Origin: Falsochrobactrum ovis
GTDB taxonomy: Bacteria; Pseudomonadota; Alphaproteobacteria; Rhizobiales; Rhizobiaceae
Length of the DNA: 64,000 nt
Direction: 5' to 3'
NCBI RefSeq assembly: GCF_003259955.1
Contig: NZ_QLMK01000001.1
Span: 124,001-188,000, forward strand
Both the position numbers and the translations under genes were made by a program. Below the pieces are notes generated by a model. It saw only the letters and a program-made list of their open reading frames with translations, searched no databases and was not told the origin of the DNA. Positions 48,435 to 58,569 of this stretch are shown here, piece by piece; positions within the stretch are counted from its first letter, which is position 1, and each line of letters starts with the position of its first letter.

Positions 48435-49403
48435 ATGTGGGAAAATGTCGATCAGCTAACGCCTTCGCGTTATTCACCCTATCGCTTCTTCACGGCGCAG
48501 GAGTGGTCAGGCTTTCGCGCCGACACGCCTTTGACGCTGACGAGCGATGAAGTCAAACGTCTGCGTTCACTTAATGACCCGATTGATCTTGATGAAGTGC
48601 GCAGGATCTATCTATCACTTTCCCGACTCTTGTCGGCGCATGTGGAAGCAAGCCAGTTGCTTTTTGAGCAGCGCAAGCAATTCCTCAATATGGAAGATCG
48701 GTTCAAAACGCCGTTTATCATCGGCATTGCCGGATCGGTCGCGGTGGGAAAATCGACCACCGCGCGCGTGCTCAAAGAGCTTTTGAAACGCTGGCCTTCC
48801 AGCCCAAAGGTCGATCTCGTAACGACGGACGGTTTTCTTTATCCCAATACAGTTCTGCGCGAGCAGAACATGATGGAACGCAAAGGTTTTCCGGAAAGCT
48901 ATGATGTGGGCGCGGTCTTGCGCTTTCTCTCTGCCATTAAAGCAGGGGTGAGAAGCGTGCGCGCGCCTGTCTATTCCCACCTCACCTATGATGTTATTCC
49001 CGACGAATATCAGGTCGTAGACAAGCCTGACATTCTGATTTTTGAAGGGATTAACGTGCTTCAGGTTCGCGATCTGCCTGAAGACGGCAAAATGGTGCCC
49101 TTCGTATCCGACTTCTTTGATTTCTCAATTTATATCGATGCCGATCCGGATCTGATCCATAATTGGTATATTGAGCGTTTCATGCGGTTGCGCGAAACAG
49201 CTTTCCGCGACCCGGATTCCTTTTTCCACCGCTACTCCCAGCTTTCAGAAGACGCTGCCAGAGCAATAGGTGAAAATCTATGGGCAAATATTAACTTGCG
49301 TAATCTGCATGAAAATATCTTGCCAACGCGTCCCCGCGCCGATCTTATTTTGCGTAAGGGTAGCAACCATCTGGTTGAAGAAGTCGCATTGCGAAAAATC
49401 TAA
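48435..49403 (+). CDS. coaA: Type I pantothenate kinase
   Basis: First enzyme of coenzyme A synthesis, 322 residues. Motifs: [19 protein letters not shown]-loop [36 protein letters not shown] and FEGINVLQ. Shares the his transcript direction and sits 20 bases after hisE. Confidence 0.96.
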   Translation: MWENVDQLTPSRYSPYRFFTAQEWSGFRADTPLTLTSDEVKRLRSLNDPIDLDEVRRIYLSLSRLLSAHVEASQLLFEQRKQFLNMEDRFKTPFIIGIAGSVAVGKSTTARVLKELLKRWPSSPKVDLVTTDGFLYPNTVLREQNMMERKGFPESYDVGAVLRFLSAIKAGVRSVRAPVYSHLTYDVIPDEYQVVDKPDILIFEGINVLQVRDLPEDGKMVPFVSDFFDFSIYIDADPDLIHNWYIERFMRLRETAFRDPDSFFHRYSQLSEDAARAIGENLWANINLRNLHENILPTRPRADLILRKGSNHLVEEVALRKI

Positions 49404-49431
49404 TGCCGGACCGACAGAGTGAGCCGGCATT
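49402..49431 (+). terminator. Possible terminator after coaA
   Basis: AATGCCGG (49402-49409) pairs with CCGGCATT (49424-49431), loop 14 bases. The downstream T-run is poor (TGGATTTAAA), so confidence is limited. Confidence 0.4.
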
Positions 49432-49458
49432 GGATTTAAACAGCTGACCTAAACAGAC

Positions 49459-49911
49459 TTATTCTTCAAGCGGTGGAATGCGCAGAACTTGTCCCGGATA
49501 AATTTTATCCGGATGGGTAAGCATTGGCTTGTTGGCTTCAAAAATAAGGTTGTTCTTTGCGCCTTTGCCTTTGCCATATTGGGCTTCGGCAATTTTCCAA
49601 AGATTATCGCCCTTTTTAACTGTATAGAAAACAGGGTCACTGCCAGTCTTATCGCCTTCGACTTTCAATTCAGAAGCTTCCACTTTGGAAACGCCAAGCG
49701 AATTACCGACTGCAATAATTGCTTTTTCAAAGGCTGACTGATCTTTAACATTGCCCTTGAGGATCGCCTTATCGCCATCAACGGCCACTTCGACGCCATC
49801 GGTGCCTAGATGGTGTGAATCGAGCTCTTTCTTAAGATCCTCAGCTTTCGGCTCATCATCACCGAAACCCAGCTTGGTACCGACCGACTTTACGAAATCG
49901 AAAATTCCCAT
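49459..49911 (-). CDS. BON-LysM protein (Kbp/YgaU-like potassium-binding protein)
   Basis: A 150-residue protein with an N-terminal BON domain (about residues 20-85) and a C-terminal LysM domain (YTVKKGDNLWKIAEAQYGKGKGAKNNLIFEANKPML then PDKIYPGQVLRIPPL). No signal peptide is seen, as in E. coli Kbp, a cytoplasmic K+-binding protein. The function here is inferred from this domain pair. Confidence 0.88.
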   Translation of the reverse strand: MGIFDFVKSVGTKLGFGDDEPKAEDLKKELDSHHLGTDGVEVAVDGDKAILKGNVKDQSAFEKAIIAVGNSLGVSKVEASELKVEGDKTGSDPVFYTVKKGDNLWKIAEAQYGKGKGAKNNLIFEANKPMLTHPDKIYPGQVLRIPPLEE

Positions 49912-50029
49912 TGGCGCTTCTCCCTATTGCAGGACCATCGCTAAATGGCTTTAACGTGGAACCGATGCGCGCACCGAATATCAGCGGTTAAGGCAGCGAT
50001 GATAATGAACGATAGTTCCGAAACCGAGT

Positions 50030-50479
50030 TCAGTCAAACGAGACCTTGCCCCGGCCCTTCTTGATTTCAGATCGCCCTGCTTTGGCTTTCAGCCGCCGTT
50101 CGATCGATCCCCTAGTTGGTCGGGTTTTCTTGCGCGGAGGCGGCGGCGGTTCAGCCGCTTTAGATATCAGCTCAATGAGCCGCTGGCGTGCATCTTCACG
50201 ATTACGTTCTTGGGTGCGAAAGCGATTGGCCTCAAGCAATATATCGCCTTCTTTTGTCGCCCTTTGTCCCGCAAGCTTAAACAGGCGTGAAAGCACATCT
50301 TCGGGAAGGCCAGAACGTGCCGCATGAAAGCGCAATTGAACGGCGGTGGAAACCTTATTAACATTTTGTCCGCCCGGTCCAGACGAGCGGACAAAGCTTT
50401 CCTCCAGATCATCCTCTCGAATGAACAAGCGCCTGCTGATACGGATAATGTTGCGGCTCTCTTCCATGCGAGAACACAT
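50030..50479 (-). CDS. arfB: Alternative ribosome-rescue factor B (ArfB/YaeJ)
   Basis: Codon-independent peptidyl-tRNA hydrolase on stalled ribosomes, about 149 residues. It has the GGQ catalytic motif in VRSSGPGGQNVNKVSTAVQLRF but lacks the codon-recognition domain of release factors, and ends in the basic tail RGSIERRLKAKAGRSEIKKGRG that enters the mRNA channel. Start between ATG 50479 (GGAAA upstream) and ATG 50467. Confidence 0.93.
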   Translation of the reverse strand: MCSRMEESRNIIRISRRLFIREDDLEESFVRSSGPGGQNVNKVSTAVQLRFHAARSGLPEDVLSRLFKLAGQRATKEGDILLEANRFRTQERNREDARQRLIELISKAAEPPPPPRKKTRPTRGSIERRLKAKAGRSEIKKGRGKVSFD

Positions 50480-50514
50480 ATACAATTTCCGCGCCCGCTA
50501 CAAACTTAACCCGG

Positions 50515-50543
50515 AAAAAAACCCGGCCTTTCGACCGGGCTTT
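50515..50543 (-). terminator. Terminator of pckA
   Basis: On the minus strand AGCCCGG...CCGGGTTTTTTT: stem CCCGG/CCGGG (50522-50526 with 50535-50539) followed by a run of T residues. Confidence 0.85.
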
Positions 50544-50570
50544 CCCTCCTCCTCAGGAAATGAAGTTGGG

Positions 50571-52181
50571 CTATTCGGCAGCCATATGGATGATCGGCGC
50601 GGCTTGTCTTACCTCTTGATCGACATGGCTTTCGAATTTTTCAAAATTGCTCACAAACATATCGACCAGCTTTTTAGCCTGCGCGTCATAAGCGGCTTTG
50701 TCTGCCCAAGTTGAGCGCGGATCCAAAATGGCGCTGTCGACACCCGGCACATTCACCGGAACGGCAAAGCCGAAATTCGGATCGGTGCGGAATTCTGCAT
50801 CGTTAAGTGACCCATCCAAAGCTGCCGCAAGAAGCGCACGCGTAGCCTTGATTGGCATGCGGGAGCCAATGCCATAGGCACCACCCGTCCAGCCAGTATT
50901 CACCAGCCAACAATCAACCTTATGCTCAGCGATCAGTTTGCGCAGCAAATTGCCATATTCAGACGGATGTCGCGGCATAAAGGGTGCACCAAAACAGGTC
51001 GAGAAAGTTGCTTCCGGTTCGGTGACGCCCTTTTCAGTACCAGCAACCTTGGCGGTATAGCCCGACAGGAAGTGATACATGGCCTGCGCTGGTGTGAGCC
51101 GTGCAATGGGAGGCATTACCCCAAAAGCATCCGCGGTTAGCATAATGATATTTTTCGGCTGTCCGCCCTTGCCCGTTTTGGACGCATTGGGAATGTAATC
51201 AAGCGGATACGCGCAACGTGTATTCTCGGTCAGCGAACCATCATTAAAGTCGGGCTGACGATTTTCATCAAGCACCACATTTTCCAACACAGTGCCAAAC
51301 CGCTGTGTGGTCGAATAGATTTCTGGCTCGGCTTCTGCCGAAAGACGAATGGTCTTAGCATAGCAGCCGCCTTCAAAATTGAAGATGCCGTCTTCGCCCC
51401 AACCATGTTCATCATCGCCGATCAGCGTACGTTTAGGGTCGGCAGAAAGTGTCGTTTTACCCGTACCTGACAGGCCAAAGAATACGGCTGTATCGCCGTT
51501 TGGTCCTTCATTGGCCGAGCAGTGCATTGGCATGACGCCCTTGGCAGGCAAAATATAATTAAGCGCGGTGAACACGGATTTTTTCATTTCACCGGCATAG
51601 GATGTGCCGCCAATCAGCACGAGTTTGCGGGTCAGATCGACCGCAATCACTGTCTCGGAGCGAATACCATAACGCGCAGGATCGGCGCTAAAGGACGGCA
51701 GATCAATAATGGTCAGTTCTGGCACATATTCGGCAAGAGCGGCTGTTTCCGGGCGAATCAGCAGATTGCGAATAAACAGCGAATGCCAGGCAAATTCTGT
51801 AATGATACGAGCATTGATCTTATTGGCTTCATCCGCGCCACCGATCAGGTCCTGAACAAAAACTTCTTTTCCTTTGGCATGTTCGATGAAATCAGCATGC
51901 AGAAGATCAAACGCTTCCACGCTCATGGGCTTATTATTGTCCCACCAAATATGGTTTTCCGTATTTGCGTCACGAACAACGAATTTATCTTTGGGCGAGC
52001 GGCCCGTATGCTGGCCCGTACGCGCCACGAGCGCACCCTGCGCACTCAATTCAGCTTCGCCCCGACGAATGGTTTCTTCATAAAGCCGGGCTGGTCCGAA
52101 ATTATAATAGACTGCGGCGAGATCCTTAAGTCCTGAAGTCGTAATGGAAGCGGCAATATTGTGGATGCCGAACTCTTTCAT
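50571..52181 (-). CDS. pckA: Phosphoenolpyruvate carboxykinase (ATP)
   Basis: Gluconeogenic enzyme of 536 residues converting oxaloacetate to PEP. Signatures: [24 protein letters not shown], the kinase-1a P-loop [15 protein letters not shown], the kinase-2 GDDEHGW, and [15 protein letters not shown] near the C-terminus. ATG at 52181 has GGAGAG nine bases upstream. It is divergent from chvI, as in other Hyphomicrobiales, with a 350-base AT-rich region between. Confidence 0.97.
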   Translation of the reverse strand: MKEFGIHNIAASITTSGLKDLAAVYYNFGPARLYEETIRRGEAELSAQGALVARTGQHTGRSPKDKFVVRDANTENHIWWDNNKPMSVEAFDLLHADFIEHAKGKEVFVQDLIGGADEANKINARIITEFAWHSLFIRNLLIRPETAALAEYVPELTIIDLPSFSADPARYGIRSETVIAVDLTRKLVLIGGTSYAGEMKKSVFTALNYILPAKGVMPMHCSANEGPNGDTAVFFGLSGTGKTTLSADPKRTLIGDDEHGWGEDGIFNFEGGCYAKTIRLSAEAEPEIYSTTQRFGTVLENVVLDENRQPDFNDGSLTENTRCAYPLDYIPNASKTGKGGQPKNIIMLTADAFGVMPPIARLTPAQAMYHFLSGYTAKVAGTEKGVTEPEATFSTCFGAPFMPRHPSEYGNLLRKLIAEHKVDCWLVNTGWTGGAYGIGSRMPIKATRALLAAALDGSLNDAEFRTDPNFGFAVPVNVPGVDSAILDPRSTWADKAAYDAQAKKLVDMFVSNFEKFESHVDQEVRQAAPIIHMAAE

Positions 52182-52534
52182 GGGTCTCTCCGCCATCTGT
52201 TTTTAATGTTTCCTCCCGCCCCTTTCGCAAGGCCGGTGGCAAGTGAGAACCAGATTAATTAAACTAAATCAAATGTTTAATCGATTTAAAAAAGTTTGAA
52301 AAAATTTTAAATCGTTTAATATGCAAAATAAAGCGGATGTTTTCTTGGACGCTGCTAAATTTCGGTACGTTAACCTCGTTAGATGAATCACAGAGCGTAG
52401 AAGAGAAGTTTTGCGCGTTGCCACATTTTGTACCTAATTTGTACTGCAAAAAGCGAATGCCTATTTATACTATAGGACGCGAACAGACGTTCGGTGGATT
52501 TCGCCGATAGGTGATTAAAAAGGAGAGAATGCGC
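52182..52534. promoter_or_regulatory. AT-rich divergent region between pckA and chvI with inverted repeat
   Basis: No gene. A 10-bp inverted repeat CGATTTAAAA (52282-52291) and TTTTAAATCG (52305-52314) lies in a strongly AT-rich block, with another GTTTAATCGATT just before it. Nearer chvI a small hairpin CGAAC-agac-GTTCG (52480-52493) precedes the AAGGAGAG ribosome-binding site. Probably holds the promoters of both genes. Confidence 0.5.
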
Positions 52535-53254
52535 ATGAAGGAAGCTTCAGCAACGCAAACAATTGCGCTGGTCGATGATGACCGCAATATTCTTACGTCT
52601 GTCTCAATCGCATTGGAATCAGAAGGCTATAGAGTAGAGACCTATACAGATGGCGCATCTGCGCTTGATGGCCTCACCGCTCGCCCACCCAATTTAGCAA
52701 TTTTTGATATTAAAATGCCACGTATGGATGGCATGGAGTTGCTGCGTCGGCTTCGCCAAAAATCTGATTTGCCGGTGATTTTCCTCACTTCCAAAGATGA
52801 TGAGATCGATGAGCTGTTTGGTCTTAAAATGGGCGCCGATGATTTCATCACCAAGCCCTTCTCCCAACGCTTGCTTGTCGAACGCGTCAAGGCGGTTCTG
52901 CGCCGTGTTGCTGCGCGTGATGGCACAGCCAAGCCCTCGGGCCAGCAGGCCAAATCACTGGAGCGGGGCCAGTTGGTCATGGATCAGGAGCGCCATACCT
53001 GTACCTGGAAAGGCGAACCCGTAACACTGACTGTTACCGAATTTCTGATTCTCCACTCATTGGCTCAACGTCCTGGTGTTGTGAAAAGCCGTGACGCTTT
53101 GATGGATGCGGCCTATGATGAACAAGTCTATGTAGATGACCGTACGATTGACAGCCACATCAAGCGTCTTCGCAAGAAGTTCAAAGCCGTTGACGAAAGC
53201 TTTGAGATGATCGAAACGCTTTATGGTGTGGGCTATCGCTTCCGCGAATCTTAA
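52535..53254 (+). CDS. chvI: Response regulator ChvI
   Basis: OmpR-family regulator, 239 residues, controlled by ChvG and central to acid/envelope stress and host interaction in rhizobia and Brucella (BvrR). Receiver domain with acidic pocket VDDDRN, phosphoacceptor Asp58 in [10 protein letters not shown] and conserved Lys in FITKPF; winged helix C-terminus ends [30 protein letters not shown] at 52535 is nine bases after GGAG. Confidence 0.95.
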   Translation: MKEASATQTIALVDDDRNILTSVSIALESEGYRVETYTDGASALDGLTARPPNLAIFDIKMPRMDGMELLRRLRQKSDLPVIFLTSKDDEIDELFGLKMGADDFITKPFSQRLLVERVKAVLRRVAARDGTAKPSGQQAKSLERGQLVMDQERHTCTWKGEPVTLTVTEFLILHSLAQRPGVVKSRDALMDAAYDEQVYVDDRTIDSHIKRLRKKFKAVDESFEMIETLYGVGYRFRES

Positions 53255-53339
53255 ATTTTCGCGCTTTGGGTCCGCACTGATGAGACATTTGATACGAATG
53301 GCAATGCCCCTTTGGGGCTTTAGGGGTAAAACCTAGCAC

Positions 53340-55148
53340 ATGGTCGCAGAGACCAGAAAAGAAGGCCTGTCTGGCACCAGAGAACGCAGGGCGCGGCGGC
53401 AACGCTCGCTTTTCATGCGGCGCATCATTGCGCCCGTGAGTCGCGTTGTGGGGCAATATTTCTTTTCGAGCCTGACCCGCCGTATCCTATTTCTTAATCT
53501 CGCTGCCCTTGCGGTGCTGGTTTCCGGCATTCTCTATATGAATCAGTTTCGAGCGGGTTTGATTGAGGCCAAGATTGAAAGTCTGCTCACCCAAGGCAAG
53601 ATCATCGCGGCGGCAATTTCTGCCTCCGCTACAGTCGACACCAATTCCTTGATGATCGATCCTGAAAAACTGCTGGAATTGCAGGCAGGCCAGAGCATTA
53701 CCCCCTCCCCTGATTCACCGGATAATTGGGAATTCCCGATCAATCCTGAAAAAGTGTCGCCCCTATTGCGGCAGTTGATTTCGCCCACCAGCACGCGTGC
53801 GCGCATTTATGATCATTATGCCAATCTCCTGCTTGATTCACGCGCATTATATGCGCCAGCTTTCGCGTCGGGCGGTCCGGTCTTTCGCTATGATCTTCCT
53901 CCGATGGAAGATGAAACGCCCGGCTTGTGGGAGCGTTTTGTTGATTGGTTATTCTCACTGATGAACCGAGGCGGGCTACCGCTTTATCAAGAACAGCCCG
54001 GCGGCAGCGGACTTGCTTATCAAGAAATCGTGCGTGCCCTAAGCGGTTCACCTCAGACTGCACAGCGCCGCAATCAACAAGGCGAATTGGTGGTTTCCGT
54101 TGCCGTACCCATCCAGCGCTCGCGGGCGATTTTGGGTGTCTTGCTGCTTTCCACCGAAGGCGACGACATTGATAAGATCGTGCAAGGCGAGCGTATGGCA
54201 ATCTTCCGCGTTTTTGCGGTTGTGGCCGCTGTCATGGTCATCCTCTCGCTCTTTCTTGCCTCGACCATTGCCAATCCCTTGCGCAAGCTGGCGGCTGCTG
54301 CTGACCGGGTGCGACTAGCCGGTGTTAAGAGCCGCGTCGAAATTCCCGATTTTTCTGAACGTCAGGATGAGGTTGGGCATTTATCGACTTCGATCCGCGA
54401 TATGACCAACGCGCTTTACACGCGAATTGAAGCCATTGAGAGCTTTGCTGCGGATGTGAGCCACGAGCTGAAAAATCCCCTCACCTCGCTGCGCAGCGCA
54501 GTTGAAACCCTGCCGCTTGCAAAATCAGACGAGTCCCGCAATCGCTTATTGGATGTCATCCAGCATGATGTGCGTCGGCTTGATCGGCTGATTACCGATA
54601 TTTCCGACGCCTCGCGATTGGATGCAGAACTGGCCCGGGAACAGACGGACACGGTCAATCTCCAGACCCTTCTCAAAAGTCTTGTCGCCGCAGCGCGTGA
54701 AGTGCGGCGCAATAAGGTTGGAACCGAAATCATCTTCAAAACCGGCAAGCTGCCGACAGGCAAAAAGGGTTTCTTTGTTGCAGGTCACGATCTGCGACTG
54801 GGGCAAGTGATCAGTAATTTGATTGAAAACGCACGATCATTTGTTCCCGATGATACTGGTTGCATCACCATAACATTGGCCGGTGAAGGAAACCGCATTC
54901 GTATTCTGGTCGAGGATAATGGACCGGGTATTCCGATTGAGAATATTGAACGCATCTTTGAGCGCTTTTATACGGACCGTCCGTCAACAGAAGCTTTTGG
55001 ACAGAATTCGGGACTTGGACTTTCCATCAGCCGGCAGATCGTCGAAGCGCATGGCGGAACGCTTTCTGCCGAAAATATTATCGACTCAAATGACCCCGAG
55101 AAAGTGAAAGGTGCGCGCTTCATTGTCGATTTACCAGCCAGTGCGTAA
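53340..55148 (+). CDS. chvG: Sensor histidine kinase ChvG
   Basis: Membrane sensor kinase, 602 residues. First membrane helix about residues 50-67 (ILFLNLAALAVLVSGILYM), large periplasmic domain (about 70-285), second helix VFAVVAAVMVILSLFLASTIA, HAMP, then the H-box DVSHELKNPLTSLRSAV with His375, N-box LIENARSF, and G boxes VEDNGPGIP and GLGLSISRQI. In related species the periplasmic part binds the inhibitor ExoR. Located 85 bases after chvI. Confidence 0.95.
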   Translation: MVAETRKEGLSGTRERRARRQRSLFMRRIIAPVSRVVGQYFFSSLTRRILFLNLAALAVLVSGILYMNQFRAGLIEAKIESLLTQGKIIAAAISASATVDTNSLMIDPEKLLELQAGQSITPSPDSPDNWEFPINPEKVSPLLRQLISPTSTRARIYDHYANLLLDSRALYAPAFASGGPVFRYDLPPMEDETPGLWERFVDWLFSLMNRGGLPLYQEQPGGSGLAYQEIVRALSGSPQTAQRRNQQGELVVSVAVPIQRSRAILGVLLLSTEGDDIDKIVQGERMAIFRVFAVVAAVMVILSLFLASTIANPLRKLAAAADRVRLAGVKSRVEIPDFSERQDEVGHLSTSIRDMTNALYTRIEAIESFAADVSHELKNPLTSLRSAVETLPLAKSDESRNRLLDVIQHDVRRLDRLITDISDASRLDAELAREQTDTVNLQTLLKSLVAAAREVRRNKVGTEIIFKTGKLPTGKKGFFVAGHDLRLGQVISNLIENARSFVPDDTGCITITLAGEGNRIRILVEDNGPGIPIENIERIFERFYTDRPSTEAFGQNSGLGLSISRQIVEAHGGTLSAENIIDSNDPEKVKGARFIVDLPASA

Positions 55149-55205
55149 TGAAGCGGTGCGACTAGCCAGTCTCAAAAGGCAAGCACATAAGCAATTCGAA
55201 GGGGC

Positions 55206-55256
55206 GGGGCGAATAGTTGGGGCGAAAAGGCCGAGCGAATAGGTGGGGCGAAAATG
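55206..55256 (+). repeat. Four GGGGCGAA-type short repeats before hprK
   Basis: GGGGCGAATAG (55206), GGGGCGAAAAG (55219), GAGCGAATAG (55233) and GGGGCGAAAATG (55245), spaced 12-14 bases. The last unit contains the hprK start codon, and each GGGG could act as a weak ribosome-binding site. Confidence 0.7.
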
Positions 55257-55784
55257 ACGCCAGAAATCGAAAAAAGCGGTCTCCATGCCACAACCATTGC
55301 GCTGCGCGAGCGTGGTGTCATGATTATGGGAGAATCTGGCACCGGCAAATCAGAACTGGCACTAACATTGATTGAGCGGGCCGCTCTTCAAGGCAAAAAA
55401 GCAGCGCTCGTGGCTGATGATCGGACTTTGTTGAAGCTCGAAGGTTCTCAGCTGATTGCGCGTGCTCCCGCAAATTTAGCCGGTGGCGTCGAAATTCGTG
55501 GTGCGGGTCTGTTTAGCGTCGAATATGTTGCTCAGATTGCGCTTGATCTTGTGGTTACACTTGTAGAAAAAGCGCAAGCTGAACGCTATCCTTCTGGGCA
55601 GACATGGCGTTTTGAAAATATTGCTATACCGCAGCTATTTTTGCCTAGCCTCTTATCAAATGGTGATTCTAACGCGCTTTCACGTGCAATTGAGGCATTT
55701 TTATTCTATCCGCCATGGCCAACCGGGTCGACAAAGCCGGATGAGGTTAGAAATTTGCCCAACAACAGAAAAACCATGCTTTAA
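55254..55784 (+). CDS. hprK: HPr kinase/phosphorylase (short alphaproteobacterial form)
   Basis: Phosphorylates a serine of HPr; 176 residues. Only the C-terminal catalytic domain of Gram-positive HprK is present, normal for this class: P-loop MGESGTGKSELALTL, LVADDRTLL, and GGVEIRGAGLFSVEY. Links cell energy state to the PTS branch. Preceded by GGGGCGAA repeats and followed by EIIA and HPr genes. Confidence 0.92.
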   Translation: MTPEIEKSGLHATTIALRERGVMIMGESGTGKSELALTLIERAALQGKKAALVADDRTLLKLEGSQLIARAPANLAGGVEIRGAGLFSVEYVAQIALDLVVTLVEKAQAERYPSGQTWRFENIAIPQLFLPSLLSNGDSNALSRAIEAFLFYPPWPTGSTKPDEVRNLPNNRKTML

Positions 55785-55948
55785 TATGCGGCATTTTGCT
55801 TTTTTGAAGACAATGGGAGAATTTTTAACTTGCCATCAGCAAATGCCCTGCCAAGATGCACAACTCATCAGCGTGAAGCTGGTGAGTTTGAGTGCCATCT
55901 GCTTCAAGCAAGATGAAGTGGCGGGCACGTGACAGGAGCTTTTGAAGT

Positions 55949-56350
55949 ATGATCGGACTCGTGCTTGTTACGCACGGAAGGCTGGCCGAAGAGTTTCTTC
56001 GTGCAGTTGAGCATGTGGTTGGCCCTCAGGATAAATTCGAGACCGTTTGTATCGGAGCAGATGACGATATGGAGCAGCGGCGGCATGATATTGTCGACGC
56101 TGTGGCGCGTGCCGAAAGCGGCCGAGGTGTAATCGTTCTCACCGACATGTTTGGCGGAACACCGTCAAATCTTGCGATCTCGGTGATGAAAGAGAATGAA
56201 ATTGAGGTCATAGCCGGCGTTAATTTGCCGATGCTAATAAAAATTTCCAGCGTTCGGATAAACAGTGATATAAAATCCGCATTACGCGAAGCGCAGGAAG
56301 CTGGCCGCAAATATATCAATGTTGCCAGTCAAGTGCTGGCAGGGCAATAA
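55949..56350 (+). CDS. PTS EIIA component (mannose-type, ManX/PtsM-like)
   Basis: A 133-residue EIIA-Man-type protein. The phosphoryl-accepting His is in LVLVTHGRLAEEFLRA; LTDMFGGTPSNLAISVM is also typical. No EIIB, IIC or IID sugar permease gene lies nearby, so this is a regulatory rather than transport PTS, as known in rhizobia and Brucella. Confidence 0.92.
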   Translation: MIGLVLVTHGRLAEEFLRAVEHVVGPQDKFETVCIGADDDMEQRRHDIVDAVARAESGRGVIVLTDMFGGTPSNLAISVMKENEIEVIAGVNLPMLIKISSVRINSDIKSALREAQEAGRKYINVASQVLAGQ

Positions 56351-56353
56351 CAT

Positions 56354-56665
56354 ATGCATTCCAGCATTCCTCAAACCGGCACTAAGCCGGATAATGCAAT
56401 AACCCGCTCTTTTGAAATCGTTAACAAACGCGGTTTACATGCGCGCGCATCAGCAAAATTTGTCCAGCTTGTCGAGGGGTTTAAAGCTCAGGTTCAAGTG
56501 AGCAAAGACGGGATGACCGTCGGCGGAACTTCCATTATGGGGTTAATGATGTTGGCGGCCTCACCCGGCAGCTTCATCGATGTACAGGCCACAGGAGAAG
56601 ACGCCGAAGCTGTCCTTGCTGCCCTCGAAGCACTAATAGCTGACAAATTCGGCGAAGAAGGCTAA
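56354..56665 (+). CDS. Phosphocarrier protein HPr
   Basis: A 103-residue HPr. The active His lies in VNKRGLHARASAKFVQLVEGF and the HprK target Ser in GGTSIMGLMMLAASPG. It has a 17-residue N-terminal extension compared with enteric HPr. Located three bases after EIIA; would pass phosphate to it from a PtsP-type enzyme I encoded elsewhere. Confidence 0.93.
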   Translation: MHSSIPQTGTKPDNAITRSFEIVNKRGLHARASAKFVQLVEGFKAQVQVSKDGMTVGGTSIMGLMMLAASPGSFIDVQATGEDAEAVLAALEALIADKFGEEG

Positions 56666-56807
56666 CGGCCTCTCGTTAATATGAACGTATAAACATTTCT
56701 TTATGTTGCATTGTGCTGATCCCGTCGATCTGATATTCAGAGCGCAAGAGAGAAAGCCCATTCCTGCATATTATTTTCGGGCTTCATATAAATGATTGGA
56801 GCTTAGC

Positions 56808-58208
56808 ATGAGCGCAAACCAAGATTATATCATCAAAGATATCAGTCTGGCCGATTGGGGCCGCAAGGAATTAGATATTGCGGAAACCGAAATGCCCGGT
56901 CTGATGGCTGCGCGCGAAGAATTCGGCAAGGACAAGGTGCTCAAGGGCGCACGTATTTCCGGTTCGCTGCACATGACGATCCAGACCGGTGTGTTGATCG
57001 AAACGCTCAAAGAGCTTGGCGCGGACGTGCGCTGGGCCTCTTGCAATATTTTTTCGACCCAAGACCATGCGGCTGCGGCAATCGCTGCAACCGGCACCCC
57101 GGTATTTGCCGTCAAGGGCGAAACGCTTGAAGAATATTGGAGCTATACCGACAAGATTTTCCAATGGCCGGATGGCGAGCCATCCAACATGATTTTGGAC
57201 GATGGCGGCGACGCCACCATGTATATTCTGATCGGTGCACGCGCTGAAGCAGGCGAAGACGTGCTTTCAAATCCCAGATCTGAAGAAGAGCAGGTCCTCT
57301 TCGCACAGATCAAGAAGCGCATGGCGGAAACGCCGGGCTTTTTCACCCGTCAGCGCGATGCTATCAAGGGCGTGACCGAAGAAACGACTACTGGTGTTAA
57401 TCGTCTCTATCAGTTGCAAAAAAACGGCCTACTGCCCTTCCCCGCCATCAACGTTAATGACAGTGTCACCAAGTCGAAATTCGACAATAAATATGGCTGT
57501 AAGGAATCGCTCGTCGATGGCATCCGCCGCGGCACCGATGTGATGATGGCTGGTAAAGTCGCAGTCGTTTGCGGGTATGGCGATGTGGGCAAAGGCTCAG
57601 CACAATCGCTGGCCGGAGCGGGCGCGCGCGTCAAGGTCACAGAAGTGGACCCAATCTGCGCATTGCAGGCCGCCATGGATGGTTTTGAAGTGGTGACGCT
57701 CGATGATGCAGCATCGACCGCCGATATTGTGATCACAACCACCGGCAATAAGGATGTCATCACAATCGAGCACATGCGCAAGATGAAAGACATGTGCATT
57801 GTCGGCAATATCGGGCATTTCGATAATGAAATTCAGGTCGCAGCCCTGCGCAATCTGAAATGGACCAATGTGAAGCCACAGGTCGATCTGGTTGAATTTC
57901 CTGATGGCAAGCGCCTCATCCTTCTCTCTGAAGGGCGGCTGCTTAATCTGGGTAACGCAACCGGGCATCCAAGCTTTGTTATGTCTGCCTCATTCACCAA
58001 TCAGGTGCTGGCGCAGATCGAGCTCTATACCCGTAGCGAAAATTACAAGAATGAAGTCTATGTATTGCCCAAACATCTTGATGAGAAGGTCGCTCGCCTG
58101 CATCTCGATAAATTAGGCGCAAAACTGACAGTGCTTTCCGAAGAGCAGGCAGCCTATATTGGTGTCACTCCACAGGGTCCCTTCAAGCCGGAACACTACA
58201 GATATTAA
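56808..58208 (+). CDS. ahcY: Adenosylhomocysteinase
   Basis: NAD-dependent SAH hydrolase, 466 residues, recycling the product of SAM-dependent methylation. Motifs: [32 protein letters not shown], catalytic Lys/Asp region [16 protein letters not shown]-binding [23 protein letters not shown], and the conserved C-terminal [12 protein letters not shown] at 56808 has TTGGAG upstream. The 140-base gap before it holds a stem AAGCCC/GGGCTT (about 56754-56784) but no recognisable SAH riboswitch. Confidence 0.97.
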   Translation: MSANQDYIIKDISLADWGRKELDIAETEMPGLMAAREEFGKDKVLKGARISGSLHMTIQTGVLIETLKELGADVRWASCNIFSTQDHAAAAIAATGTPVFAVKGETLEEYWSYTDKIFQWPDGEPSNMILDDGGDATMYILIGARAEAGEDVLSNPRSEEEQVLFAQIKKRMAETPGFFTRQRDAIKGVTEETTTGVNRLYQLQKNGLLPFPAINVNDSVTKSKFDNKYGCKESLVDGIRRGTDVMMAGKVAVVCGYGDVGKGSAQSLAGAGARVKVTEVDPICALQAAMDGFEVVTLDDAASTADIVITTTGNKDVITIEHMRKMKDMCIVGNIGHFDNEIQVAALRNLKWTNVKPQVDLVEFPDGKRLILLSEGRLLNLGNATGHPSFVMSASFTNQVLAQIELYTRSENYKNEVYVLPKHLDEKVARLHLDKLGAKLTVLSEEQAAYIGVTPQGPFKPEHYRY

Positions 58209-58237
58209 CCATAGGTTAAGCATTCCACTACATGTTG

Positions 58238-58276
58238 AGGTCGAGTGGTTGACATGCCACCCGACCTTTATTTTTG
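58238..58276 (+). terminator. Terminator of ahcY
   Basis: AGGTCG-A-GTGG (58238-58248) pairs with CCAC-C-CGACCT (58257-58267) followed by TTATTTTT. Confidence 0.85.
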
Positions 58277-58569
58277 CGCAGGAGACGCTTCACGTGGAAT
58301 CTCTTGAAGGGTATTGTGAAGGCGAATCAAAAGCATTCTTGGCTGTGGTATGAAGCAATTCTGCTCAGTAGAATGCGGGAAACAAGGTGTTTTGACGGGT
58401 GCTTGCGTTGGCGTCTTTTGCAGCTTGCAGAAGACGAATGGCTTATTCATCCTCAGCGCTAGGATCGTTTCGTGTCATTGTGGCGATGGACGAAATGAGA
58501 CCGACAGGTTTTGGAATTGAACTTCTCTTCTGAAAAAGGAGGAAGTCGGGCGGCGGAGAAAAGGGAAAC
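58277..58569. other. Non-coding interval between ahcY and divL
   Basis: About 290 bases after the ahcY terminator. I see no gene or strong structure; it should contain the divL promoter. AAAGGGAAAC precedes the divL ATG. Confidence 0.5.

Noticed and set aside
56666-56807. SAH or SAM riboswitch upstream of ahcY
   Set aside because: Only one short AAGCCC/GGGCTT stem is visible; none of the conserved core motifs of SAH or SAM-II riboswitches that I know are present.
58284-58298. parS-like CTTCACGTGGAATC after ahcY
   Set aside because: Too many mismatches in both arms to count as a ParB site; only the central CACGTG is kept.
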